Source of the DNA: Aquabacter spiritensis
GTDB lineage: Bacteria; Pseudomonadota; Alphaproteobacteria; Rhizobiales; Xanthobacteraceae
Assembly: GCF_004346185.1 (NCBI RefSeq)
Contig: NZ_SMAI01000003.1
Span: 1-64,000, forward strand
Direction of reading: 5' to 3'
DNA: 64,000 nucleotides
This document shows, piece by piece, positions 27,677-39,350 of this stretch. The notes below the pieces were generated by a model. The model did not search any database. It was given only the letters and a program-made list of their open reading frames with translations, and was not told the DNA's origin. Every line of letters starts with the position of its first letter. Positions within the stretch are counted from its first letter, which is position 1. The position numbers and the translations under genes are program-made.

Positions 27677-27969
27677 TCCGCCCCCGAGGCCGCCCCCCGC
27701 GAGGCGTCGGTCTTCCTTCGGTCCCTCGCTTGTCGCCGCAAACCGGCCGACGTGCAAGTGTTGCACCGCCCACCTTCGGCGGGGATGCCGAATACTCCGT
27801 GAAGACGGCACGAATCTCGCCTGTGCCGGCACGCAACACCCCCCGCCCCTCTGCGACTTTTGCGCGATCTTAAGCGCGGTCACACGCCGTTCGGGCGTCG
27901 CAAGGGCCTTCGCACCTGCGAAAAACATTCTAGACTGGAAGTGTCTTTGGCGATCGGGGAGAGCGGCCC
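27677..27969. other. Divergent intergenic region between the secretion operon and ppc
   Basis: About 290 bases with no recognisable gene. A small open frame continues upstream from the ATPase gene but shows no homology-like pattern. The region must hold the start signals of both flanking genes. TTCTAGACTGG near 27929 could be a -10 for ppc, but I see no convincing -35. Confidence 0.35.
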
Positions 27970-30762
27970 ATGTCGAGCGCGGTCTGGGCGGCGGTCGAGC
28001 CGGCGGAAGAATCGAGCGAGAAGGATCGGCCGCTGCGGGACGACATCCGCCGCCTCGGCCGGCTGCTCGGCGACACCGTCCGCGCCCAGGAGGGCGAGGC
28101 GGTCTACCATCTGGTGGAGATCATTCGCCGCACCTCGATCCGCTTCCACCGCGACGCCGATGAGGGGGCGCGGCACGAGCTCGAAACCATACTCGGCGAA
28201 TTGTCGCCGGACGTGGCGGTGCAGATCGTCCGCGCCTTCAGCTATTTCTCGCACCTCGCCAATATCGCCGAGGACGTGCACCACACGCGCCGCAACCGGG
28301 CCCACGAGATCGCCGGCTCGGCGCCGCGCCGCGGCACCGTGGCCGACGCTTTCGCCCGCGCCGCCGACGCCCGGCTGCCCGCATCGCAGCTGCGCGACTT
28401 TTTCGCCGGGGCGCTGATCAGCCCGGTTCTCACCGCCCATCCCACCGAAGTGCGCCGCAAGAGCACGCTGAACCGCGAGATGGAGATCGCCGAACTCCTC
28501 GACCGCGCCGAACGGATCCGGGCGACGCCCCGCGAGGCGCAGGCGCAGGACGCGCAATTGCGCCGCGCCATCCTCACGCTCTGGCAGACCGCACTGCTGC
28601 GCCGGATCAAGCTGACCGTGATGGACGAGGTGACGAACGGCCTGTCCTATTACGACTACACCTTCCTGGAGGAAGTCCCCCGCCTGCTCTGCGCCGTCGA
28701 GGACAAGCTCGCGGCGCTGGACGGCGGGGAGACGGCCGAGCTTCCCTCCTTCCTGCGCATCGGGTCCTGGATCGGCGGCGACCGCGACGGCAATCCCTTC
28801 GTCACGGCCGATATCCTCGGCAAGACGGTCGAAATGCACCGCGAGCGGGCGATGCGCTTCTACCGCGAACAGACGGCCGCCCTCGCCGCCGAACTGTCCC
28901 TCGCCGGCCGGCTGGTCACGGTGTCCGACGGCGTGAAGGCGCTGATGGCGACATCGCCGGATCAGAGCATGATCCTGCGCGAGGAGCCCTACCGGCTGGC
29001 TCTCTCCGTGGTGACGACGCGGCTCGATCGGACCGCCGCCGCGCTGCGCGGCGAGGCCGGTCCGATCCCGGACGGTCTCGGCCCCTACCCCTCCGCCGCC
29101 GCCTTCAAGGCCGATCTCGACCTCATCGCGCGCTCGCTCGAGGCGCACGGCTCGCGCGTCCTCGCCCATGGCCGGCTGCGCCAGTTGCGGCGCGCCGCGG
29201 GCTGTTTCGGCTTCCATCTCGCCGCGGTGGACCTGCGGCAGAATTCCGAGGTGCATGCGCGCACCGTCGCCGAACTGTTCGAGGCGGTGGCGCCGGGCAC
29301 CGCTTATGAGACCCTGGAGGAAGAGGCGCGGATCGCGCTCCTGACCGAGGAACTCGCGACCGCCCGGCCGCTCGCCTCCCCCTTCGTCGCTTATTCCGAG
29401 GAGACGCGCGACGAACTCGCAATCTTCGCCGCCGCCGCCCGGGCCCATGCGGCGCTCGGCGAAGCGGTGATCCCGAACTGCATCATCTCCAAGGCCGAGG
29501 GCGTCTCGGACATGCTGGAGGCGGCGCTGCTGCTGAAGGAGGCCGGGCTGGTGCGGCGCGGGGCCGCCGCGCTCAACATCGTGCCGCTGTTCGAGACCAT
29601 CGAGGATCTGCGGGCCTGCGGTCCCGTCATGGACCGGCTGTTCGAGATCCCGGCCTACCGCGCGCTGGTGGACAGCCGCGGCGGCGTCCAGGAGGTCATG
29701 CTCGGCTATTCCGACAGCAACAAGGACGGCGGCTTCGTCACATCCGGCTGGGAGCTGTACAAAGCCGAGATCGGCCTCGTGGAGGTGTTCCGGCGCCATG
29801 GCGTGACGCTGCGCCTGTTCCATGGCCGCGGCGGCTCGGTCGGGCGCGGCGGGGGACCGAGCTTCGACGCCATCCTCGCCCAGCCCGGCGGCGCCGTGAA
29901 CGGCCAGATCCGCGTCACCGAACAGGGCGAGATCATCTCGTCCAAATATTCCAATCCCGAGGTCGGGCGGCGCAATCTCGAAATCCTGGTGTCAGCGACC
30001 CTCGAAGCGACCCTGCTTCAGCCCGGCGAGACCGTGCCGCGCGCCGATTTTCTCGGCGCGATGGAGGCCCTGTCGCAATCCGCCTTCGCGGCCTATCGCG
30101 GGCTCGTCTACGAGACGCCCGGCTTCGAGGACTATTTCTGGGGCTCGACGGTGATTTCGGAGATCGCGACGCTGAATATCGGCTCGCGCCCGGCCTCGCG
30201 GAAGAAGACCCGCGCGATCACCGCGCTGCGCGCCATTCCCTGGGTGTTCTCCTGGGCGCAGTGCCGGCTGATGCTGCCGGCCTGGTACGGCTTCGGCACC
30301 GCGGTCGACGCCTTTCTCGCCGACCGGCCGGGCGGGATGGCGGAACTCAAGGCGATGTACCGCGACTGGCCGTTCTTCCGCACCCTCCTGTCCAACATGG
30401 ACATGGTGCTCTCGAAAAGCTCGCTGGCGGTGGCGTCGCGCTATGCCGAGCTGGTGGAGGACGCCGATCTGCGCACGCGCATCTTCTCGCGCATCACGCA
30501 GGAATACGAGACCTCGGTCGCTCGCCTGCTCGAAATCATGGGCCAGACCCGGCTGCTTGAGGGCAATGCCCTGCTCGACCGCTCGATCCGCAACCGCTTT
30601 CCCTATCTCGATCCGCTCAACCACGTGCAGATCGAGCTTTTGAAGGCGCACCGCGCGAACCAGGCCGCCGGCACCCCGCGGCCCGACCTCGACGACAAGG
30701 TGCTGCACGGCATCCAGCTCACGATCAACGGCATTTCGGCCGGCCTGCGCAACAGTGGGTGA
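27970..30762 (+). CDS. ppc: Phosphoenolpyruvate carboxylase
   Basis: Adds bicarbonate to phosphoenolpyruvate to make oxaloacetate, replenishing the TCA cycle. The length of 930 residues is typical. Catalytic motifs are [20 protein letters not shown] (active-site His near residue 157), [39 protein letters not shown], and the glycine loop [15 protein letters not shown]. The C-terminus ends [10 protein letters not shown], the position where the family usually has AAGMRNTG. It is a single gene, divergent from the secretion operon, and ended by an apparent intrinsic terminator at 30867. Confidence 0.97.
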   Translation: MSSAVWAAVEPAEESSEKDRPLRDDIRRLGRLLGDTVRAQEGEAVYHLVEIIRRTSIRFHRDADEGARHELETILGELSPDVAVQIVRAFSYFSHLANIAEDVHHTRRNRAHEIAGSAPRRGTVADAFARAADARLPASQLRDFFAGALISPVLTAHPTEVRRKSTLNREMEIAELLDRAERIRATPREAQAQDAQLRRAILTLWQTALLRRIKLTVMDEVTNGLSYYDYTFLEEVPRLLCAVEDKLAALDGGETAELPSFLRIGSWIGGDRDGNPFVTADILGKTVEMHRERAMRFYREQTAALAAELSLAGRLVTVSDGVKALMATSPDQSMILREEPYRLALSVVTTRLDRTAAALRGEAGPIPDGLGPYPSAAAFKADLDLIARSLEAHGSRVLAHGRLRQLRRAAGCFGFHLAAVDLRQNSEVHARTVAELFEAVAPGTAYETLEEEARIALLTEELATARPLASPFVAYSEETRDELAIFAAAARAHAALGEAVIPNCIISKAEGVSDMLEAALLLKEAGLVRRGAAALNIVPLFETIEDLRACGPVMDRLFEIPAYRALVDSRGGVQEVMLGYSDSNKDGGFVTSGWELYKAEIGLVEVFRRHGVTLRLFHGRGGSVGRGGGPSFDAILAQPGGAVNGQIRVTEQGEIISSKYSNPEVGRRNLEILVSATLEATLLQPGETVPRADFLGAMEALSQSAFAAYRGLVYETPGFEDYFWGSTVISEIATLNIGSRPASRKKTRAITALRAIPWVFSWAQCRLMLPAWYGFGTAVDAFLADRPGGMAELKAMYRDWPFFRTLLSNMDMVLSKSSLAVASRYAELVEDADLRTRIFSRITQEYETSVARLLEIMGQTRLLEGNALLDRSIRNRFPYLDPLNHVQIELLKAHRANQAAGTPRPDLDDKVLHGIQLTINGISAGLRNSG

Positions 30763-30866
30763 GCCGTCGGCCCACCCGCCTCGGCGCGGTCCGCAGCCCC
30801 GGGGGCAAGCGAGACGATCCGCGCCTTGCCTCGCCGGGCGCGATCTTCTATGACGCCCCCTTAACG

Positions 30867-30897
30867 GCCCCGGACCAAACCGGGGCTTTGCTTTGTT
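30867..30897 (+). terminator. Intrinsic terminator after ppc
   Basis: GCCCCGG-ACCAAA-CCGGGGC forms a seven-base-pair stem with a six-base loop, followed by TTTGCTTTG. It lies about 105 bases after ppc and 56 bases before purA. It may therefore also act as a leader hairpin for purA. Confidence 0.55.
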
Positions 30898-30952
30898 CGC
30901 GCGGCGTCGCCCCCGAGGGGAAGACGCGCCGCGCCCGACGGAGGACCCCGCG

Positions 30953-32248
<1,296 letters not shown>

Positions 32249-32283
32249 CCAAGGCTTTTCCATTTCGGATTCACCCTCGCTCG

Positions 32284-33693
32284 ATGGCTGATTATTACCC
32301 GCTCCTGGTCCGTGCGATCGCCGGCCTCCCCCAGAATACGGGCGAGACGCGCCGGGTCGTGTTCGACCGGGCGCGGGCCGCGCTCCTGAAGCAATTGCGC
32401 GGCGTCGAGCCGCCTTTGCCGGAGGGCGAGATCGCCCGCGAGCGGCAGTCGCTCGAAGACGCGATCCATCGGATCGAGGCGGACTATGTCCCCGCCGAAC
32501 AGCCGCCGGATTCGGACCAGCCGGCGGCCGAGGACCCATCGCCCCTGCCCGAGCCCGCGGCGCCGGACGTGACGCCGGCGGCCCCGCCGCCGGTCGGCCC
32601 TGCGGAGGCGTCGCCGCCGGATGCGATTGCCGAGCGCGATGTCGCCGTGCCCGAAGCGAAAGCGCCCGAGGCCGCCGAGCGGGACAGCATCGCCGACCAC
32701 GAGACGCCCAGCCACCAGAAGGCCAACGAGGACCTCGAGGACGCGGCCGACGCCGCGACGGAGACCCCGTCGGATCAGCGCCCGACCCTCGGCCGCGGCA
32801 AGGCCGGAGGGCGCGGCGAGCGGCCGCGCGTTCCCGGCGAGCGGGACGTCCGCGCCCCGGCCTGGCGGCGCGCCGTGCTGCCGCTCCTTCTCCTCGCCGT
32901 TCTGGTCGCCGGCGGCGCCTATGCGGTGATGAACCGCGAAGCTTTGTTCGGCGAGGCCGGCCGCGAGAGCGCGAGCGCGCCCGCGCAGCCCGCCGCGCCC
33001 GAACCCGCCAAGACCGCAGAACAGCCCAAGAGCGCCGACCGCGTGGCGCAGGCCGATGGCAGCGACGTCCGGCGCGCCCCCACGGCCACGCCGCGCGCCG
33101 CCGCGACGACGCAGCGCGCCTTCCTGTTCGAAGAAGCGGCGGGCGGAGCCCAGGGCCTCCAGACCTACGAAGGCTCGGTGAGCTGGAAGACCGAGACCTT
33201 CGCCGCCGGTCCCGGCCTGCCGCCGGACGTCGGCATCCGCGCCGACATCCAGGTTCCCGGCCGGCTCTCGGCGACCTTCACCTTGCGGCGCAACACCGAT
33301 CCGGCGCTGCCCGCCTCGCACACGATCGAGATCAGCTTCAACCTGCCGCAGGATTTCGCCTATGGCGGCATCAACAATGTCCCCGGCATCCGCATGAAGC
33401 AGACCGAGAGCGCCCAGGGGGCGCCGCTCGCCGGCCTCTCGGTGCGCGTCAGCCCGACCTATTTCCTGGTCGGCCTGTCGGCGGTGCCGGCCGACCGCGA
33501 GCGCAATCTGATGCTGCTCCAGGCCCGTCCCTGGATCGACGTGCCGCTGGTCTATACCAACAACAAGCGCGCCATCATCGCGTTCGAAAAGGGGCCGCAG
33601 GGCGAGCAGGTGTTCCGCGACGCCTTTGCCGCCTGGGGCGAATTGCTGCCGGCGGAGCCCCCGCCGATGGTGCCCGCGCCGGGCGGCGGCTGA
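32284..33693 (+). CDS. Single-span membrane protein of unknown function
   Basis: I recognise no functional family. The 469-residue product has a conserved N-terminal helix bundle, ADYYPLLVRAIAGLPQNTGE, then LRGVEPPLPEGEIARERQ (about residues 1-65), which recurs in several alphaproteobacterial membrane proteins. A Pro/Ala/Glu/Asp-rich disordered stretch follows (65-195), then one span (about 197-218, AVLPLLLLAVLVAGGAYAVM). A second low-complexity linker leads to a C-terminal extracytoplasmic domain (about 275-465) rich in beta-strand patterns. It lies downstream of purA. The localisation is inferred from the span; the role is unknown. Confidence 0.75.
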   Translation: MADYYPLLVRAIAGLPQNTGETRRVVFDRARAALLKQLRGVEPPLPEGEIARERQSLEDAIHRIEADYVPAEQPPDSDQPAAEDPSPLPEPAAPDVTPAAPPPVGPAEASPPDAIAERDVAVPEAKAPEAAERDSIADHETPSHQKANEDLEDAADAATETPSDQRPTLGRGKAGGRGERPRVPGERDVRAPAWRRAVLPLLLLAVLVAGGAYAVMNREALFGEAGRESASAPAQPAAPEPAKTAEQPKSADRVAQADGSDVRRAPTATPRAAATTQRAFLFEEAAGGAQGLQTYEGSVSWKTETFAAGPGLPPDVGIRADIQVPGRLSATFTLRRNTDPALPASHTIEISFNLPQDFAYGGINNVPGIRMKQTESAQGAPLAGLSVRVSPTYFLVGLSAVPADRERNLMLLQARPWIDVPLVYTNNKRAIIAFEKGPQGEQVFRDAFAAWGELLPAEPPPMVPAPGGG

Positions 33694-33738
33694 TCGCAAT
33701 CCGAATCCGGACCCTTCCGCGGCCGTGCGCGCGCCCGC

Positions 33739-36492
33739 TCAGCCGCGGCGTGGCCGCAACGCTTTCAGCGCATAGATCGCCTCCAGCGCCGCGCGCGGCG
33801 TGAGGGCGTCGGGATCGATCGCATCGAGGGCGGCGGCGAGCGCGTCGTCCGCAGGCGCGGCCTCGGGCGGCGGCCGGCGGGCGGCGGCGAACAGCGGCAG
33901 TTCGTCGATCAGGCGCTGCGCCGGGGCGGCGCGCTCCGCCGCCTCGAGTTCCGCCAGAACCGCCTTGGCGCGCGCGATCACCGCCGGCGGCAGGCCGGCG
34001 AGCCGCGCCACCTGGATGCCGTAGGACCGATCCGCCGCGCCCGGAACGACCTCGTGCAGGAACACCACGTCGCCCTGCCATTCCGCCACCTTCACGGTGG
34101 CGTTGGCGAGACGCGCGCAGCGTTGCGACAGCGCTGTCAGTTCGTGGAAATGGGTCGCGAACAGCGCGCGGCAGCGGTTGATCTCGTGCAGATGTTCGAG
34201 GCTCGCCCACGCGATCGACATGCCGTCGAAGGTCGCGGTGCCGCGGCCGATCTCGTCCAGGATGACGAGGGAGCGGCGGGTCGCCTGGTTCAAGATGGCC
34301 GCGGTCTCGACCATCTCCACCATGAAGGTCGAGCGGCCGCGCGCCAGATCGTCGGCCGCGCCGACGCGGGAGAACAGCCGGTCGACCACGCCGAGCCGCG
34401 CCGACCGGGCCGGAACGAAGGCGCCCGCCTGGGCGAGCACCGCGATCAGGGCATTCTGGCGCAGGAAGGTGGATTTGCCCGCCATGTTGGGGCCGGTGAC
34501 GAGCCAGATCTGTCCGCCCTCCGCGCCCTCGGGCGCCGACAGGTCGCAATCGTTCGGCACGAACCCGCCCTTGGCCTTGGCGAGCGCCTGCTCGACCACG
34601 GGATGGCGCCCGCCTTCGATCGCGAAATCGAGCGCGGCGGTCATGGTCGGGCGGACGTGGCGCTCGTCCACCGCGAGCCGGGCGAGGCCGGCATGCACGT
34701 CGAGCTCCGCCAGCGCCTCGGCGGCGGTGCGGATCGCGTCCGCCGCGGCGACCACCCGCTCGGCGAGGCGGTCGAAGATCGCCTGTTCCAGGGCCAGAGC
34801 GCGCTCGCCGGCCGAGGCGATGCGGCTCTCCAGCGCGGCGAGTTCCGGGCTGGTGAAGCGCACCGCGCCGGCCAGCGTCTGGCGGTGGGTGAAGGTGGCG
34901 AGATGCGGCGGCTCGCGCAGCCGGTCGGCATTCTGTGCCGTGACCTCGACGAAATAGCCGAGCACGGCATTGTGCCGGATCTTGAGGGTGCGCACCCCGG
35001 TCGCCTCGACATAGGTGCGTTCCAGTTCGGCGACCACGCGCCGGCTCTCGTCGCGCAGCGCCCGGGTGGCATCGAGGTCGGCATCATAGCCGGGGGCGAT
35101 GAAGCCGCCGTCGCGCCGCAGATGCGGCGGCGCCTCGACCAGAGCGGCGCGCAAGTCGCGCGCGAGGCCCGGCTCGCAGCGTGCGAGGGCGGCGGCGCAG
35201 CGGGCGAGGTCGGCCGGCGGCGCCGCACGCAGCGCGTCCGCCAGAGCCAGGCCCTCCTCGAGCCCCTGACCGATGGCGAGGAGATCGCGCGGCCCGCCAC
35301 GACCCAGCGAAAGCCGCGACAGCGCGCGGGCGAGGTCCGGCACGGCGGCGAGGCGGCGGCGCAGCGCGGCGGCGAGCGCGCCCTCCTCCACCAGATGCCC
35401 GACCGCGTCATGGCGCCCGCGGATCGCCGAAAGGTCGGTCAGCGGCTCGGCGAGGCGGCGCGCCAGGAGGCGCGCACCGGCCGAGGTCACGGTGCGGTCG
35501 ACCGCCCCGAGCAGCGAGCCCCGGCGCTCGCCGGTCGTGGTGCGCACCAGTTCCAGATTGATCCGCGTCCCGGCATCGATCCGCAGCGTCGCATCGTCCG
35601 CGTCGCGCACCGGCGGGGCGAGCGCGGGCCGGGCGCCGAGCTGGGTGCGCTCGACATAAGCGACGATCGCGGCGGCGGCGATCAGCTCGGCCCGCCCGAA
35701 ACTGCCGAACCCGTCCAGGGTGGCGACGCCGAAATACTGCGCCAGCCGGTGCTCGGCGCCCGCGCCTTCGAAGCTCTGGCGCGGCAGCGGCGTTATGGCC
35801 GGCAATTCGTCCCAGACCGGCCGCAGGTCGGCCTCTTCGAACAGCGCGTCCGACAGCAGCACCTCGGCCGGGTCGATGCGGGCGAGATCGGCGGCGAGCG
35901 CGGCCGCGCTCGAGGCGCAGACGCGGAACGTTCCGGTCGAGACGTCGGCGAAAGCGAGCCCATAGGCGAAGGCGTCCTCCCCCGCCCGCACCCGCGCCAC
36001 CGCCAGCAGCACGTTCTCGCGCCGCGCATCGAGCAAGGCGTCCTCGGTCAGGGTGCCGGGGGTGACGAGGCGGGTGACGTCCCGGCGCACCACGCTCTTC
36101 GACCCGCGCTTGCGCGCCTCGGCGGGATCCTCGAGCTGTTCGCAGACCGCGACCCGGAAGCCGAGCGCGATCAGCTTGTGGAGATATTCCTCCGCCCGCG
36201 AGACCGGCACGCCGCACATCGGAATGTCGGCGCCGAGATGCTTGCCGCGCTTGGTGAGCACGATGCCGAGCGCCTGCGAGGCCTGCTCGGCATCCTCGAA
36301 GAACAATTCGTAGAAATCCCCCATCCGGTAGAACAGGAGGCAATCGGGATTGGCCGCCTTGATCTCGACGAACTGGGCCATCACGGGGGTGACGTGCCCG
36401 TCCTCGCGCCGGGCGGCGGACGCTTCGGGTGCGTCGTCGGGCGCGGGGCGCGGGGCCTCGGTCTCGGCGGGACAGGCATCGGCAACGGTCAT
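33739..36492 (-). CDS. mutS: DNA mismatch repair protein MutS
   Basis: Mismatch sensor ATPase, 917 residues, with an N-terminal extension of about 35 residues before domain I. The mismatch-binding FYE element is in [20 protein letters not shown] (F and E at about residues 61 and 63). The ATPase domain shows [20 protein letters not shown] (Walker A), [18 protein letters not shown] (Walker B/signature), and [12 protein letters not shown]. The C-terminal helix-turn-helix part is present. No mutL is nearby. It is transcribed away from the PiT gene, and a hairpin at 36624 may end the PiT transcript first. Confidence 0.98.
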   Translation of the reverse strand: MTVADACPAETEAPRPAPDDAPEASAARREDGHVTPVMAQFVEIKAANPDCLLFYRMGDFYELFFEDAEQASQALGIVLTKRGKHLGADIPMCGVPVSRAEEYLHKLIALGFRVAVCEQLEDPAEARKRGSKSVVRRDVTRLVTPGTLTEDALLDARRENVLLAVARVRAGEDAFAYGLAFADVSTGTFRVCASSAAALAADLARIDPAEVLLSDALFEEADLRPVWDELPAITPLPRQSFEGAGAEHRLAQYFGVATLDGFGSFGRAELIAAAAIVAYVERTQLGARPALAPPVRDADDATLRIDAGTRINLELVRTTTGERRGSLLGAVDRTVTSAGARLLARRLAEPLTDLSAIRGRHDAVGHLVEEGALAAALRRRLAAVPDLARALSRLSLGRGGPRDLLAIGQGLEEGLALADALRAAPPADLARCAAALARCEPGLARDLRAALVEAPPHLRRDGGFIAPGYDADLDATRALRDESRRVVAELERTYVEATGVRTLKIRHNAVLGYFVEVTAQNADRLREPPHLATFTHRQTLAGAVRFTSPELAALESRIASAGERALALEQAIFDRLAERVVAAADAIRTAAEALAELDVHAGLARLAVDERHVRPTMTAALDFAIEGGRHPVVEQALAKAKGGFVPNDCDLSAPEGAEGGQIWLVTGPNMAGKSTFLRQNALIAVLAQAGAFVPARSARLGVVDRLFSRVGAADDLARGRSTFMVEMVETAAILNQATRRSLVILDEIGRGTATFDGMSIAWASLEHLHEINRCRALFATHFHELTALSQRCARLANATVKVAEWQGDVVFLHEVVPGAADRSYGIQVARLAGLPPAVIARAKAVLAELEAAERAAPAQRLIDELPLFAAARRPPPEAAPADDALAAALDAIDPDALTPRAALEAIYALKALRPRRG

Positions 36493-36623
36493 CGCCGCAC
36501 GCTAGTTTGCCCGACGGCGCCTGGGAAGCGCGCGCCCGGCAGCCATCCACGGTCCGCACTGGTTTCCCCCAGGCACGGCGCTCTTTCAGGGGCGAGGCGG
36601 ACCATGTCCGCCCGAAACGCGAA

Positions 36624-36641
36624 CGGCCCCCGAAGGGGCCG
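36624..36641 (-). terminator. Probable terminator of the phosphate transporter gene
   Basis: CGGCCCC-CGAA-GGGGCCG forms a seven-base-pair stem with a four-base loop, 23 bases after the PiT stop. The T-rich run after it on the minus strand is interrupted (TTCGCGTTTCG), so efficiency is uncertain. Confidence 0.45.
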
Positions 36642-36663
36642 CCGCGCGGGTCGCTGTCGCGCC

Positions 36664-38304
36664 TCAGATGACGGCGCGCAGCAGCAGATAGAGGCCGCCC
36701 GAGAGCAGGATCGCCGCCGGAAGGGTGAGGATCCAGGCCATGGCCAGGTTGCGGATGGTCGACATCTGCAGCCCGGACCGGTTGGCCGCCATGGTGCCGG
36801 CGACGCCGGAGGACAGGACATGGGTGGTCGAGACCGGAAGGCCGTAATGGTCGGCCGCGAAGATGGTGCCCATCGCGACCAGTTCGGCGGCGCCGCCCTG
36901 GGCATAGGTGAGATGGGTCTTGCCGATCTTCTCGCCGACCGTGACCACGATGCGCTTCCAGCCGACCATGGTGCCGAGGCCGAGGGCGATCGCCACCGCC
37001 ACCTTCACCCAGAGCGGGATGAATTTGGTGGCCTCGTCCAGCGAGCGCTCATAGGCAACGAGATTCTCGCGGGTCTGCGGATCGAAGGCCGGACGGCCCG
37101 ACTTCACCATGATGCGGATGGTCTCGGATGCGAGATACATGTCGTTGCGCAGATTGGGCACGGCGACAGAGGGGACCTGCGCGAGGCTGGTCGTGGTGGC
37201 GACCGCAGCGCCGAGTTCGCGGGCGACCTGGGCGAGGGCCGGCACGGTGTCGGGGCGCACCTCATGGTCGCGGACATAGGTGGTGAGAATGGTGCGCGGA
37301 TCCCCCGCGACGGGCGGCGTGCCGGGCGGCAGCGTGCCCGCCAGCGATTCGGCGGTCGCCAGGCTCAAGGCGCGGAAGGTCGCGACATCCTCCGGCGCCA
37401 CGGCCCGGTTCAGGGCGTAGGCGGTCGGCACGATACCGATCAGGATCAGCATGATCAGGCCCATGCCTTTCTGCCCGTCATTCGATCCGTGGGCGAAGGA
37501 GACGCCGGTGCAGGTCAGAACGAGAAGACCACGGATCCACCACGGCGGCGCCTTGTGGGCCTTGGGCTCGCGATAGAGCGCCGGATTCTTCACCAGCGCC
37601 TTCAGCGAAAGCAGGAGCAACCCGGCGGCGATGAAGCCGACCACCGGTGAGAGCAGCAGCGAATAGCCGACATTGGCGGCCTGGCCCCAATCGACGCCGG
37701 ACGTGCCGCTATGGCCCTGGACCAATTGATTGGCGATGCCGACACCGATGATCGAGCCGATCAAGGTGTGGGAGGACGAGGCGGGAAGGCCGAGATACCA
37801 GGTGCCGAGATTCCAGATGATCGCCGCGATCAGAAGCGAGAACACCATGGCCATGCCGGCGCCCGACCCGACATTGAGGATCAGTTCCACAGGCAGGAGC
37901 TGGATGATGCCGAAGGCCACCGCGCCGGAAGAGACCAGAACCCCGAGAAAGTTCCAGCAGCCCGACCAGACCACGGCGAAATGCGCCGGCAGCGAATTGG
38001 TGTAGATCACCGTCGCGACGGCGTTCGCCGTGTCGTGGAAGCCGTTCACGAACTCGAAGGCGAGCGCGATCAGAAGCGCGAGGATGAGCAGCAGAAACGG
38101 CAGAAGCGCCAGCGAGCCCGGTTCCGCCGCCTGCACGTCGGTCCAGATCGACCACACCACATAGGTCAGGCCGCCGACCAGCAGGGCGAAGAAGATGAAG
38201 ACTTCGAGCATCCCGTTCTTGCGGTCCAGACCGGCATGCGAGCCCGATTTTCCGGACTTCCGGTGGTGAACCTGGCCCGGTACCGCGCCTGCCGTCTCGC
38301 TCAT
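36664..38304 (-). CDS. PiT-family inorganic phosphate transporter
   Basis: Low-affinity phosphate symporter, 546 residues. About 11-12 membrane spans are visible. The two family signatures are FEFVNGFHDTANAVATVIYT (about residues 80-100) and FAHGSNDGQKGMGLIMLI (about 270). GLPASSSHTLIGSIIGVGIA and GLPVSTTHVLSSGVAGTMAA are the repeated transport motifs. A hydrophilic loop of about 130 residues, from about 310, separates the two halves, a larger loop than in Escherichia coli PitA. It lies upstream of mutS on the same strand. A Pho-box-like sequence precedes it. Confidence 0.94.
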   Translation of the reverse strand: MSETAGAVPGQVHHRKSGKSGSHAGLDRKNGMLEVFIFFALLVGGLTYVVWSIWTDVQAAEPGSLALLPFLLLILALLIALAFEFVNGFHDTANAVATVIYTNSLPAHFAVVWSGCWNFLGVLVSSGAVAFGIIQLLPVELILNVGSGAGMAMVFSLLIAAIIWNLGTWYLGLPASSSHTLIGSIIGVGIANQLVQGHSGTSGVDWGQAANVGYSLLLSPVVGFIAAGLLLLSLKALVKNPALYREPKAHKAPPWWIRGLLVLTCTGVSFAHGSNDGQKGMGLIMLILIGIVPTAYALNRAVAPEDVATFRALSLATAESLAGTLPPGTPPVAGDPRTILTTYVRDHEVRPDTVPALAQVARELGAAVATTTSLAQVPSVAVPNLRNDMYLASETIRIMVKSGRPAFDPQTRENLVAYERSLDEATKFIPLWVKVAVAIALGLGTMVGWKRIVVTVGEKIGKTHLTYAQGGAAELVAMGTIFAADHYGLPVSTTHVLSSGVAGTMAANRSGLQMSTIRNLAMAWILTLPAAILLSGGLYLLLRAVI

Positions 38305-38349
38305 ATCCGCCCCCCAGCGATCAAAGATAAGCTTGGATGCGCCATGTCG

Positions 38350-38367
38350 GTGACGCCCGCATGACGG
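38350..38367 (-). promoter_or_regulatory. Candidate Pho box before the PiT gene
   Basis: The minus strand reads CCGTCATGCGGGCGTCAC. Two GTCA cores are 11 bases apart, the spacing of the PhoB direct repeat CTGTCAT-N4-CTGTCAT; the first unit matches 6/7 and the second only 4/7. It lies 46-63 bases before the PiT start. PhoB control of pit is known in Sinorhizobium; here it is inferred. Confidence 0.4.
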
Positions 38368-38440
38368 TAGGGGGCTGAACGGACTTCACAAATCGCGCGG
38401 ACACCGCTGCGAGAGCCGGCAAGGACTTCGCGGCGACGGT

Positions 38441-39307
38441 TCAGCCGGCGCCGAGCCGGCGGCAGAGATCGTCGAGCTGATCGAGATCGGAATAGCGGAT
38501 CCGCAATTCGCCGGCCTCGCCTTTGGCCTGGAGCTGGACCGCCAGGCCGAGGGCATCCGACAGCCGCTTTTCCAGCGCCTTGGTGTCGGCGTCCTTCGGC
38601 GCGGCGAGCTTGCCCGCGAGGACGGCGCGGGTTTTTCCCAGCGCCTCGACGTCGCGGACGGTCAGGCCCTTTTCCAGGATCTGGCGGGCGAGCCGCTCGG
38701 GATCGTCATGGGCGAGGAGCGCCCGGGCGGCGCCCGCGCTCAGGCGTCCGTCGGCGAGATAGGCTTTGACCGCGTCCGGCAGCTTCAGCAGCCGCAGCGT
38801 ATTGGCGATGTGCGGGCGACTCTTGCCGATCACCTTGGCGAGGTCGGACTGGCTGTACTCGAACTGCGCCATCAGCGCTTCGTAGCCCTGCGCCTCTTCC
38901 AAGGCGTTGAGATCGGCGCGCTGGACATTCTCGATGATGGCGATTTCCAGCGCCTCGCGGTCGCTGAGTTCGACCACGATCACCGGAACCTCGTGCAGGC
39001 CGGCGCGCTGGGCGGCACGCCAGCGGCGTTCGCCGGCGACGATCTCGAACCGGTCCGGCGCCATCGGACGGACCACGATGGGCTGGATGATGCCCTTTTC
39101 GCGGATCGAGGCGGCGAGTTCGTCGAGCCCCTCCTCGCGGAAGGTGCGGCGCGGATTGCGCGGGCTCGCCGCGACCTGGGCGATCGGCAGCCGGCGGTCG
39201 CCGCGCGCGCTCTTCTGCGGCGGCGCAGGCCGGCTGTCGTCCGGCCCCATGTCCCCGATCAGCGCCGCCAGGCCCCGCCCGAGCCGCGAACGGCCTTCCT
39301 CCGCCAT
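38441..39307 (-). CDS. parB: Chromosome partitioning protein ParB
   Basis: Binds parS and spreads as a CTP-dependent clamp to organise and segregate the origin region. From the ATG at 39307 the product is 288 residues. The N-terminus RLGRGLAALIGD stimulates ParA. The CTP-binding region has GERRWRAAQRAGL, and ENVQRADLNALEEAQGY follows. The helix-turn-helix SQSDLAKVIGKSRPHIANTL reads parS, and a C-terminal dimer domain ends the protein. AAAGG lies just upstream of the ATG, whereas the frame's GTG at 39334 looks less suitable. It is the last gene of the mnmG-rsmG-parA-parB operon. Confidence 0.97.
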   Translation of the reverse strand: MAEEGRSRLGRGLAALIGDMGPDDSRPAPPQKSARGDRRLPIAQVAASPRNPRRTFREEGLDELAASIREKGIIQPIVVRPMAPDRFEIVAGERRWRAAQRAGLHEVPVIVVELSDREALEIAIIENVQRADLNALEEAQGYEALMAQFEYSQSDLAKVIGKSRPHIANTLRLLKLPDAVKAYLADGRLSAGAARALLAHDDPERLARQILEKGLTVRDVEALGKTRAVLAGKLAAPKDADTKALEKRLSDALGLAVQLQAKGEAGELRIRYSDLDQLDDLCRRLGAG

Positions 39308-39350
39308 GATGCCTTTTCCCTTTTTCCCGTTCACGCCCTTGCCGCCGATC

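Noticed and set aside
24283-27802. Open frames of 580-700 codons opposite the secretion genes
   Set aside because: They mirror the codon bias of the real minus-strand genes and hold only His/Arg/Asp-rich sequence.
27677-27928. 84-residue extension of the PrtD-type ATPase
   Set aside because: Residues look like random GC-rich translation, and a good ribosome site precedes the ATG at 27676.
34054-37650. Very long open frame (about 1200 codons) on the plus strand over mutS and the PiT gene
   Set aside because: It is antisense to two unmistakable genes, Arg/Gly/Asp-rich with no motif, and such frames are expected in high-GC DNA.
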